Shown piece after piece: positions 12,972 through 20,351 of a stretch of DNA of 22,120 bases. A program made the position numbers and the translations under genes. This stretch comes from Actinomycetes bacterium. GTDB lineage: Bacteria; Actinomycetota; Actinomycetes; Actinomycetales; JAJYRW01. The notes under the pieces were generated by a model, which ran no database searches, had not been told where the DNA came from, and saw only the letters and a program-made list of their open reading frames with translations. Within the stretch, counting starts at the first letter, position 1, and every line of letters begins with the position of its first letter. The DNA lies in contig JAJYRW010000003.1 in NCBI GenBank assembly GCA_021793895.1, positions 1 through 22,120 on the forward strand, in the 5' to 3' direction.

Positions 12972-14471
12972 ATGGAATTAGTACTTGGCCTTGTCGGTGT
13001 GGCAGTGGGGTTTGTCATCGGCTGGCTGATTGCCCGCTTGCGATCGGATAAAGCGATGAAAGTTGCCATCGAGGCAACCGGAAGAGCGCAAGCAGCACAG
13101 TCCGCTGCTGAAGCCCGACTCGATGAGCAGTTACGCAGTTTTCAAAACCAACTTGCCTATGAACGCGAGCAGGCCGCGCTGCAGCTGGCAACAGCGCGGC
13201 GCGAGGCTGCCGAGCGGTTGGACGAGGTAAAGGAAGACCACAAGAAACTCTCAGACGATTTCGAGGCCCTTGCCTCCAAGGTCCTACAAAACACGAGCAA
13301 GTCTTTGCTCGCCCAAGCCGATGAGCGTTTCAAGCGCGCCCATGAGCGCTCCGACGCGGAATTGGCGAAGCGGGAAGAAGCAGTCAAGCAGCTAGTGGAA
13401 CCACTGCGGCAATCGCTGGGCGAGGTTAAAAACGAGGTCACGAACGCGGAAAAGGCGCGCATTAAGGCGAACGCAGAGTTGGCGGAACAGATGACGCAGA
13501 TGCGCACTGCTTCCGATTTGTTACGCACTGAGACAACACAGTTAGTGACGGCACTGCGGGCACCGCAGGTGCGTGGCCGCTGGGGTGAATTGCAGTTGCG
13601 CCGCGTTGTTGAGGCCGCCGGTATGCTCCACCGCGTCGACTTCGAAGAGCAAATGACCTTCGAAACCGATAGTGGTCAACTACGGCCCGACCTGGTGGTA
13701 AATCTTCCGGGGAATAAACACGTCATCGTCGACGCAAAAACTCCGTTTTCCGGCTACCTCGAAGCGATGGAAGCTGCCGACGATAAAAAACGTTCCGAGC
13801 GCTTAAAGGCCCATGCCCGCCACGTGGGTGACCACATTGATCAACTGGGCGCCAAGTCCTATTGGGAACAACTACCCAATACTCCCGAATTTGTTGTCAT
13901 GTTCATTCCAGCGGAGACGTTTTTGCAAGCCGCTTTAGAAGAGGAGCCCGAGCTACTTGAGCGGGCGTTTGCCAACAATGTCGTATTGGCAACGCCCACC
14001 ACTTTGGTGGCGCTGCTGCGCACCGTTGCCTATACGTGGCGACAGGAACAGTTGGCTGGTGAAGCACAGCAGGTGTTAACCGTCGGCCGCGAACTTCATA
14101 AGCGCTTGGGCACGCTGGGCGGGCACCTTAAGAAACTGAGCACCCGGATCAACAGCCTTGTCACCACGTTCAATGACTTCAATTCTTCGCTAGATCGAAA
14201 TGTCGTCACGCAGGCGAAGCGGTTTAGCGAGCTGCAAGGCATAGAATCGCCCATTGAGGCACCGCCGCCGCTGGAGGTACTGGCCGTCCCCGCGCAAAAA
14301 CCAGAGCTCTATGACGCCAGCGGAGTCGATGAAACAAACGACACACGCGAAGTAAGTAACACCGCGGACGCGTCCGACACAGCCGCTGCAGACGACGCAC
14401 GCGAAGCGAATGGTCTTCTAGAAGCCGGCAGCGCAGACTCCATAACTACCGCTGCAGACAACCTGGAGTGA
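12972..14471 (+). CDS. rmuC: DNA recombination protein RmuC
   Basis: The product has 499 residues from the ATG at 12972, which puts the membrane segment LVLGLVGVAVGFVIGWLIA right at the N-terminus as in other RmuC proteins; an ATG ten codons upstream is possible. Residues 40-180 are a long charged, Ala/Glu/Lys/Arg-rich coiled coil. The conserved RmuC core (PF02646) follows: ALRAPQVRGRWGELQLRRVV then EAAGM, VVNLPGNKHVIVDAKTPFSG, and FVVMFIPAETFLQAALEEEP. It is predicted to contain a PD-(D/E)XK-like nuclease fold and limits DNA inversion and rearrangement. The last 65-70 residues are a Thr/Asp/Ala-rich tail outside the core. Divergent from ychF, convergent with ispH. Confidence 0.95.
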   Translation: MELVLGLVGVAVGFVIGWLIARLRSDKAMKVAIEATGRAQAAQSAAEARLDEQLRSFQNQLAYEREQAALQLATARREAAERLDEVKEDHKKLSDDFEALASKVLQNTSKSLLAQADERFKRAHERSDAELAKREEAVKQLVEPLRQSLGEVKNEVTNAEKARIKANAELAEQMTQMRTASDLLRTETTQLVTALRAPQVRGRWGELQLRRVVEAAGMLHRVDFEEQMTFETDSGQLRPDLVVNLPGNKHVIVDAKTPFSGYLEAMEAADDKKRSERLKAHARHVGDHIDQLGAKSYWEQLPNTPEFVVMFIPAETFLQAALEEEPELLERAFANNVVLATPTTLVALLRTVAYTWRQEQLAGEAQQVLTVGRELHKRLGTLGGHLKKLSTRINSLVTTFNDFNSSLDRNVVTQAKRFSELQGIESPIEAPPPLEVLAVPAQKPELYDASGVDETNDTREVSNTADASDTAAADDAREANGLLEAGSADSITTAADNLE

Positions 14472-14486
14472 AAGGCACCTATGGCG

Positions 14487-14618
14487 TGCCATTCGCTCCA
14501 TCCAGAGCAAGACCGCACTCGCCGCCACTCAAACCAGGGTCGCACTCGCTCCACTCAGACCACGGCCACACCTGCTCCCTAGAGCAATGCCACGCTTGCG
14601 CCGCCCAGACCAATAGCG
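14487..14618. repeat. Five degenerate 24-28 bp tandem repeats between rmuC and ispH
   Basis: Units begin at 14487, 14515, 14542, 14568 and 14592. The consensus is roughly GCACTCGCTCCACTCAGACC followed by A.GGC. Units 2 and 3 are the most alike; units 1, 4 and 5 keep the GC.CC...CAGA.CA pattern. The block fills almost the whole 152-bp gap between the convergent rmuC and ispH stops. No intrinsic terminator with a T-run is apparent. Confidence 0.6.
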
Positions 14619-14623
14619 CGGTC

Positions 14624-15628
14624 TTAGACGATCCGGTTCGCCATCTCGTGGGGCCGATTGGTGTTATCGCCGGCGGCCTTCAACGTCTTGCGAAGTTCGC
14701 GCGGCAGCGAGAAGAGCACGTCCTCGGTGGCGGTGGTGATTTCTTCCAGATCGTCAAAACCCCATTCGGCCAACTTTTTGATGACGTCCTGCACCAAAAT
14801 CTCAGGAACCGAAGCGCCCGAAGATAGCCCCACTGACTCCACGCCTTCAAACCAGGCTGGGTCCAGCTCCTTGGCGTAGTCCACCAGGTAGCCCGCCTTA
14901 GCACCGTTGGCCTTGGCAACCTCAACCATGCGCACCGAATTTGAAGAGTTAGTCGAACCGACCACGAGCATGAGGTCGACCTGCGGCGCAATCTTCTTCA
15001 CCGCAACCTGGCGGTTTTGCGTTGCATAGCAAATGTCATCGCTAGGCGGATCTTCCAGCGCGGGGAAGCGCTCACGCAGCAAACGCACAATTTCCATCGT
15101 CTCGTCAACTGACAGCGTGGTTTGCGACAACCAAATTAAATGGTTCGGGTCGCGAACCTCCACCTTTGCGACATCGTCTGCGTCTTCAATGAGGTGCACG
15201 TGCTCGGGCGCGTGCCCCATCGTGCCCTCAACTTCTTCGTGCCCATCGTGGCCGATGAGCAAAATGTCGTAGTCCTCCCGGGCGAAACGCTGGGCTTCCT
15301 TATGCACCTTGGTGACAAGGGGACACGTGGCGTCGATGGTTTCTAGGTTCCGCTCGGCAGCCTCGGCATGCACGGCCGGTGAAACGCCGTGGGCAGAAAA
15401 CACCACGAGAGAGTCCTCGGGGACCTCATCGGTTTGGTCCACAAAAATCGCGCCACGCTCGGAGAGCGTTTCCACAACAAACTTGTTGTGCACGATTTCT
15501 TTGCGGACATATACCGGAGGGCCATAGTGTTCTAGCGCTTTTTCAACAGCGACAACCGCCCGGTCCACACCGGCACAATATCCGCGAGGTGAGGCGAGAA
15601 GTACACGCTTACGCACAGTATTGGTCAC
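14624..15628 (-). CDS. ispH: 4-hydroxy-3-methylbut-2-enyl diphosphate reductase (IspH/LytB)
   Basis: The product has 334 residues. The three iron-sulfur cluster cysteines are present: Cys18 in SPRGYCAGV, Cys102 in [10 protein letters not shown] and Cys200 in [10 protein letters not shown]. Active-site residues His47 (EIVHNKF), His80 (FSAHGV), His130 with Glu132 (GHEEVEG) and the TT of LSQTTLS (170-171) are also in place. It performs the last step of the MEP pathway, reducing HMBPP to IPP and DMAPP in the cytoplasm. The start is GTG with GAGGA almost touching it; a second GTG at 15616 has looser spacing. It is divergent from xseA (41 bp between starts), a common actinobacterial arrangement. 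Confidence 0.98.
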   Translation of the reverse strand: MTNTVRKRVLLASPRGYCAGVDRAVVAVEKALEHYGPPVYVRKEIVHNKFVVETLSERGAIFVDQTDEVPEDSLVVFSAHGVSPAVHAEAAERNLETIDATCPLVTKVHKEAQRFAREDYDILLIGHDGHEEVEGTMGHAPEHVHLIEDADDVAKVEVRDPNHLIWLSQTTLSVDETMEIVRLLRERFPALEDPPSDDICYATQNRQVAVKKIAPQVDLMLVVGSTNSSNSVRMVEVAKANGAKAGYLVDYAKELDPAWFEGVESVGLSSGASVPEILVQDVIKKLAEWGFDDLEEITTATEDVLFSLPRELRKTLKAAGDNTNRPHEMANRIV

Positions 15629-15669
15629 ATCCTCATGCTACGTCGTACGTCTCTGGCACGCTAAGGGGT

Positions 15670-16968
15670 GTGAATGAACTTCCCAAGACTGCTGCTGAGA
15701 CGACGGTGGAACGTCCCTGGCCCGTGCGCCTGTTGTCTAAGAACATTGCGCGCTATGTCTCGCGCATGTCGACGCTGTGGGTTGAGGGTCAAGTTGTACA
15801 ACTCAATCGCCGACCCGGCGCCCGAGTTGCTTTCCTCACTCTACGAGATACCGAAGCAGATATGTCCCTTACGGTTACGCTGCGAGCAAACGTCCTAAAT
15901 GACGTCGGCGCTGACCTGTCGCCCGGCGCGCGCGTGGTCGTGCGCGCTAAACCCACATTTTGGACTGGCCGCGGCTCCCTCCAAATGGAAGCCAGCGACA
16001 TCCAAGCCGTCGGGGTCGGAGCCCTACTTGCACGCATTGAAGAACTCCGCCAAGTATTAGCCGCTGAGGGCCTCTTCCATCCCCAGCGCAAGCAGTCCCT
16101 GCCCTTCCTTCCCCAGCGTATTGGCTTAATTGTTGCCCGCGAAGGACAGGCGGAACACGATGTCGTGGTCAATGCCCGGGCCCGCTGGCCCCAGGTCCAA
16201 TTCGAAATCCGCCAGGTGGCCGTCCAAGGTCAATACGCCGTTGGCCAGATCTGCCAAGCACTGGCCGAACTCGATGCACACCCCCAGGTCGAGGTCATCG
16301 TCATCGCCCGCGGCGGGGGCAGCGTTGAAGACCTGCTGCCCTTCAGTAATGAGACCCTAATTCGCGCCGTAGCCCAAGCTAATCGCCCCGTGGTCAGCGC
16401 AATTGGCCATGAACAAGACTCCCCGCTGCTGGATCACGTGGCTGATCTGCGCGCCTCAACTCCCACCGACGCAGCGCGCCACATCGTGCCCGACGTGGCC
16501 GAGGAGCGCCTCACTCTCTCCACCGGGCTCCAGCGCCTGCGCCGCGCCATCACCGCCCGCATTGCCACCGAGGAACAGCACCTAATTGCGCTACGCCAAC
16601 GCCCCGCGCTGGCCAATCCGCTCACGCTATTTGATGAGCGCGAAGAACAGGTTCTGGCCTGCCGCGACCGCGCCCGGCGCGCATTTACTGGGCAACTGGA
16701 ACGGGAAAAACTCCACATCTCCCATCTGCACACCCAGGCCCGGGCGCTGTCCCCGCAATCAACCCTCGACCGCGGTTACGCAATCGTGCAGGATCAGGCG
16801 GGAGACGTCGTCCTTAATTCAATTAACACTGCGAAAGGCGCCGAACTGGACCTGCGATTAGCGGCAGGTTCCCTGCGTGCCACTGTTAATGAGATTCACG
16901 CGCCGGCAAACCATGCGCCGGCAAACCACGCGCCCACCGACCCCGACTCCCCCGATCAGGCTGGTTAA
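15670..16968 (+). CDS. xseA: Exodeoxyribonuclease VII large subunit
   Basis: The product has 432 residues from the GTG at 15670 (AAGGGG just upstream); the frame is open much further back, but that part lies over ispH. An N-terminal OB-fold (LLSKNIARYVSRMSTLWVEG then QVVQLNRRPGARVAFLTLRD) is followed by the catalytic core: RIGLIVAREGQAEHDVVVNA, VIARGGGSVEDLLPFSNE, VVSAIGHEQDSPLLDHVADL then RASTPTDAA, and a C-terminal coiled coil ending STLDRGYAIV. With XseB it degrades single-stranded DNA from both ends and acts in repair. The GHE(x)D segment and RASTPT motif are intact. Near the end a 15-bp tandem repeat (about 16901-16930) gives APANHAPANH, outside the conserved core. xseB starts 8 bp downstream. 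Confidence 0.97.
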   Translation: MNELPKTAAETTVERPWPVRLLSKNIARYVSRMSTLWVEGQVVQLNRRPGARVAFLTLRDTEADMSLTVTLRANVLNDVGADLSPGARVVVRAKPTFWTGRGSLQMEASDIQAVGVGALLARIEELRQVLAAEGLFHPQRKQSLPFLPQRIGLIVAREGQAEHDVVVNARARWPQVQFEIRQVAVQGQYAVGQICQALAELDAHPQVEVIVIARGGGSVEDLLPFSNETLIRAVAQANRPVVSAIGHEQDSPLLDHVADLRASTPTDAARHIVPDVAEERLTLSTGLQRLRRAITARIATEEQHLIALRQRPALANPLTLFDEREEQVLACRDRARRAFTGQLEREKLHISHLHTQARALSPQSTLDRGYAIVQDQAGDVVLNSINTAKGAELDLRLAAGSLRATVNEIHAPANHAPANHAPTDPDSPDQAG

Positions 16969-16976
16969 CTATCGTC

Positions 16977-17228
16977 ATGGCATCTACGGAATTCCGCCCC
17001 CTGGCCGAACTTTCATTCGAAGAGGCCCGCGATGAACTAATCGAAATCGTCGGCAAACTCGAAGCCGGCGGCACCCCGCTGGAACATTCCCTGGCGCTGT
17101 GGGAACGCGGCGAAGCCCTGGCTGGCCGGTGTCAACAGTGGCTCGATGGGGCGCGCGAACGCATCGACGCGGCGGTTAACGAGCGGGAAATTAAGGACGG
17201 CGCCCCTCACCCTGGGAGCGAATCATGA
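16977..17228 (+). CDS. xseB: Exodeoxyribonuclease VII small subunit
   Basis: The product has 83 residues, typical of XseB. LAELSFEEARDELIEIVGKL (9-28), EAGGTPLEHSLALWERGEAL (29-48) and a terminal helix (CQQWLDGARERIDAAV) match the two-helix family (PF02609). Several XseB subunits bind the coiled coil of XseA to form the active single-strand exonuclease. It lies 8 bp after xseA and its end overlaps the start of the PfkB-type kinase as ATGA, so the three genes are probably one transcript. Confidence 0.96.
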   Translation: MASTEFRPLAELSFEEARDELIEIVGKLEAGGTPLEHSLALWERGEALAGRCQQWLDGARERIDAAVNEREIKDGAPHPGSES

Positions 17229-18181
17229 CTTTGCCAGTTCTCGTCATCGGTGAGGCACTAATTGATGTTGTCCACCCCCAAGATGGTCCAGTCGTTTCCT
17301 ATCCGGGAGGCTCGCCGGCCAACGTTGCCATTACGCTGGCGCGGCTGGGGCACACCGCGCGCCTATTTGCCTGGTTTGGGTTGGATGCGCACGGTCAAAT
17401 GCTGGCGGACCACCTGCACCAATCGGGCGTGGAACTGGTACCCGGCTCACAAGATGCACCGCGGACTTCTACCGCGCTGGCGCGCTTGGATGCCACCGGG
17501 GCGGCGGAATATGAGTTTGAGATCGAGTGGAAACTGCCCCACACCAAGGTGGAAGAGGAAATAGCCGCCCTGCACATTGGATCAATCGCGGCAGTGCTGG
17601 AGCCCGGCGCGACGGCAGTGGCGGAAATTGTGCGCGCCAAGCGCGAAGACGCGATCATCACCTATGACCCCAATATGCGCCCGCTCCTGATGGGCCAGCC
17701 CGAAGACGTGCGCGGCCGGGTGGAAGAACTCGTTGCGCTCAGCGATGTGGTGAAAGTCAGTGATGAGGATTTGGAATGGCTCTACCCCCACGAGAGCGTT
17801 GATGCTGTTGCGCGGCGGTGGCAGGCGCTGGGGCCGGCGGTCATAGTCATTACCCGCGGGGGTACCGGCGCTACCGCAATTACCGCAACTGAACACGTTG
17901 ATGTCTCGGCGCCCGAGGTGGTGGTGGCTGACACGGTGGGAGCCGGCGATTCCTTTATGGGGGCGCTCATTGATTATTTAGCGCGCAGGGGGCTACTGGC
18001 GCGCGGGCGGCGCGGGGAGTTGGACGCGGATGGCGGGGAGCTGTGGGCCACCCGCAAAGCGCTGCGCGCGATGGACGCCGCAACGGTGCGCGAACTTTTG
18101 GAACACGCCGCTGGCGTGGCAGCAATTACGGTTTCGCGGCCCGGGGCGAATCCGCCCTGGCTACATGAGCTTTCCCTCTAA
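17225..18181 (+). CDS. PfkB family carbohydrate kinase (fructokinase-like)
   Basis: The product has 318 residues, normal for ribokinase/fructokinase. Signature 1 region is VSYPGGSPANVAITLARLG (24-42), with the GG substrate-binding turn; YDPNMRP (147-153) follows the fructokinase pattern; signature 2 is DTVGAGDSFMGAL (236-248) with catalytic Asp242 and the anion-hole GAG. It phosphorylates a sugar, most likely fructose, with ATP; the exact sugar is inferred. The ATG overlaps the xseB stop (ATGA), so translation is coupled although the two proteins have unrelated roles. Its last 21 bp overlap the 3' end of the convergent GH15-like gene. Confidence 0.92.
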   Translation: MTLPVLVIGEALIDVVHPQDGPVVSYPGGSPANVAITLARLGHTARLFAWFGLDAHGQMLADHLHQSGVELVPGSQDAPRTSTALARLDATGAAEYEFEIEWKLPHTKVEEEIAALHIGSIAAVLEPGATAVAEIVRAKREDAIITYDPNMRPLLMGQPEDVRGRVEELVALSDVVKVSDEDLEWLYPHESVDAVARRWQALGPAVIVITRGGTGATAITATEHVDVSAPEVVVADTVGAGDSFMGALIDYLARRGLLARGRRGELDADGGELWATRKALRAMDAATVRELLEHAAGVAAITVSRPGANPPWLHELSL

Positions 18182-19672
18182 CTCCAGCAGCGTCAGGAGG
18201 GTCAGGGCCGCGCTCCAGCCCAGCGGCGCAACATCGCCGGGGGTGCCGTCACTTTGGACTTTTTCCGGAATGGAACCCAGCGCCGTGCGGTGATCGTCCA
18301 ACCAGGTCAGCCAGCGATGTGCCTCCTGTGTTTCCCCCCGGGCTGCGGCAACGAGGGCAGCCAGCGAAGTTTGTGGAGTCCAGGAGACACCGTCTTGAGG
18401 CCAGCTTTCCCCAGGCGCCACACCACCGGCCGGGCGCCGCATATTTTCTAGCGCCTCGCTCCAAGCTTCTACAGCCCGGTCCTCCGCCTGATCGGTAAAG
18501 GGCGGCATGAGGAAGGCCACAGCAGCATCGCGCGGGGGCGCGGTGAGGCGCCGCGGGAATCCGGCGCGCGCAAAATTGTTGTAGATGCCCCAGTCCAGGT
18601 GTCCGGCCACGGTCTGCGCCCGATGGATTTCTCGCTGGCGCCCCACGGGGTCTAGGTCGGTTAGGAACCGTGCCGTCTGCCGCGCACCCAGCAACAGTGC
18701 CGCAGTGGAACCAAGCGTGGCTTCGGTTTCAGCCACTTCCCAGTAGTCCGGTGACGGGTCAGGCAGGCCGGTGATCGTGTCAACGCGACTTTCCACGGCG
18801 GTCAGGCACCCCAGCACCATGGGCAAGAACTCTAAGGCCCCTTCATCACGGTCGTGGCTGGGCGCGCGGGAATACCACTCCGCCACGGCCCACGGCACCC
18901 ATCCGCACCCATCGAATTGGAGGGGTCGATCATCGGGCACGCCCGAACCATCGGGCAGGTAGCGGGCCTCAAACAGTCCATCGGGGCGCTGGACGCGCGT
19001 GAAAAAGCGCAGAATTTCTTCCGCCTCTTCCAGGTGACCGGTTCGCGCAAGGGCAACGGCAATGAATGAGGCATCGCGGGGCCACACGTACTTCCAAATC
19101 CCGGTGGGCGCCGCGACGACCGCCCCGGGGAGGGCATCGGGCGCCCGCATCAGCATGTGCAAATCCAAAAGCGCCCGCTCGGCCATGTCGTGATACTTCG
19201 CCGGACCGGGAATGATCCCATTTTGCAGCCACTGCCGCTGTTGCGCCGCAATTTCCGGATCAGCCGCGTTGGTTCCGACGATGCGTGTAATCTTCTCTCC
19301 CGGCAACACCACCTGGAATGCGTCCTCGGGGCCGGCGATGACGCCGATACTTAAGACCTCGATCTCTTCGTAATCTTGCGCTGCCCCATCCGCCCCCGCT
19401 GCGGCGTCGGAATCTGGCGCGGCGTCGGAATCTGGCGCGGCCGGGGTGTTTGACTCTGTGTCGGCACCGGACGCAGTGCCGGTTGCGGCGCCGGCTTCTG
19501 TCGCAGCGTTTCGGTCCCCACCGGCGCCCGGCTGCGCAGGTGTCGCACTTTCCGGCGGGATGTTTTGGGCCCCACCACCAATCGGCGACATGGCGGTAAC
19601 CACCAGCGCCGCGCACAACATCACCGCTCCCCCCGCGCGGGCCCAGGCCCGCGCCGACCACCGGTGTTGCAT
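18161..19672 (-). CDS. Secreted GH15-like glycoside hydrolase (six-hairpin fold)
   Basis: The product has 503 residues. The N-terminus has Arg residues followed by AGGAVMLCAALVVTAMSP, a signal peptide or membrane anchor. Residues 38-100 are an Ala/Asp/Pro/Thr-rich linker; within it an 18-bp exact tandem repeat (19403-19438) encodes PDSDAA twice. The catalytic domain has KYVWPRDASFIAVALARTGH (194-213), RPDGLFEARYLPDG, PLQFDGCGWVPWAVAEWY, and PDYWEVAETE with Glu312, which in GH15 glucoamylase/glucodextranase/trehalase relatives is an acid residue in the active site. It probably hydrolyses an alpha-glucan or trehalose-like glycan outside the membrane; the substrate is inferred. Divergent from the carbonic anhydrase gene (35 bp between starts). 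Confidence 0.8.
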   Translation of the reverse strand: MQHRWSARAWARAGGAVMLCAALVVTAMSPIGGGAQNIPPESATPAQPGAGGDRNAATEAGAATGTASGADTESNTPAAPDSDAAPDSDAAAGADGAAQDYEEIEVLSIGVIAGPEDAFQVVLPGEKITRIVGTNAADPEIAAQQRQWLQNGIIPGPAKYHDMAERALLDLHMLMRAPDALPGAVVAAPTGIWKYVWPRDASFIAVALARTGHLEEAEEILRFFTRVQRPDGLFEARYLPDGSGVPDDRPLQFDGCGWVPWAVAEWYSRAPSHDRDEGALEFLPMVLGCLTAVESRVDTITGLPDPSPDYWEVAETEATLGSTAALLLGARQTARFLTDLDPVGRQREIHRAQTVAGHLDWGIYNNFARAGFPRRLTAPPRDAAVAFLMPPFTDQAEDRAVEAWSEALENMRRPAGGVAPGESWPQDGVSWTPQTSLAALVAAARGETQEAHRWLTWLDDHRTALGSIPEKVQSDGTPGDVAPLGWSAALTLLTLLELEGKLM

Positions 19673-19707
19673 GGATCCAGCCTAGAGGTATCTGTCATTA
19701 TTTTGCT

Positions 19708-20349
19708 GTGCCCCATTTAATGAGCCCAGCCGAAGCGTGGAAAGCGCTGCAAGAAGGCAATGAACGCTTCGTGCAAGGAAAACCCCTCCAACCCAACCAG
19801 GGCGCGGATCGCCGGGAACAAGTTTCGGCCGTTCAAAAACCCCACGCGGTACTGTTTGGCTGCTCTGACTCGCGGCTCGCCGCAGAGATCATCTTCGACC
19901 AGGGGCTGGGCGACATGTTCGTCGTGCGCACCGCGGGCCAGGTGGTGGACCCCACAGTCTTGGGCTCAATCGAGTACGCCGTAGATATTTTGGAAGTCCC
20001 GCTCATAGTAGTGCTCGTCCACTCCGATTGCGGGGCCATTGGCGCAACCGAAAAAGCCTGGCAAACCGGGGAACTTCCCGTCGGGTTCATTCGCACCGTG
20101 GTCGACCGGATCATGCCCACGATTGCGCGCGTCCACGTCAACAACAAACTCGAAGACGTCACCGATGAACTGCTGCGCCGCGAACACGTGTCTGCCACCG
20201 TGCAAACGCTGCAAAGCTATTCACGCGTTTTGGCCGAAGCGGCAGATGCGGGTCGCTGCGCGATAGTGGGTCTCGAGTATCACCTTTCGGATGGCCGTGC
20301 GAGCCTGGTAGAAGTTGTTGGCGATATTGGACAGGAGACCACGAACTAG
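19708..20349 (+). CDS. Beta-class carbonic anhydrase
   Basis: The product has 213 residues. FGCSDSRLAAEIIFDQGLGD (50-69) holds Cys52 and the Asp54-Arg56 pair, RTAGQVVDPTVLGSIEYAV follows, and LVHSDCGAIGA (103-113) holds His105 and Cys108. These are the complete zinc ligands (Cys, His, Cys) and the Asp-Arg dyad of the beta family. It interconverts CO2 and bicarbonate in the cytoplasm, supplying bicarbonate for carboxylases. The start is GTG, with an in-frame ATG four codons later. The metallophosphoesterase gene follows after 2 bp, so the two are likely co-transcribed, with no known functional tie. Confidence 0.95.
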   Translation: MPHLMSPAEAWKALQEGNERFVQGKPLQPNQGADRREQVSAVQKPHAVLFGCSDSRLAAEIIFDQGLGDMFVVRTAGQVVDPTVLGSIEYAVDILEVPLIVVLVHSDCGAIGATEKAWQTGELPVGFIRTVVDRIMPTIARVHVNNKLEDVTDELLRREHVSATVQTLQSYSRVLAEAADAGRCAIVGLEYHLSDGRASLVEVVGDIGQETTN

Positions 20350-20351
20350 TT

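Noticed and set aside
15379..15669. Upstream extension of xseA over ispH
   Set aside because: It is the mirror of the well-conserved ispH frame; family length and the AAGGGG site support the GTG at 15670.
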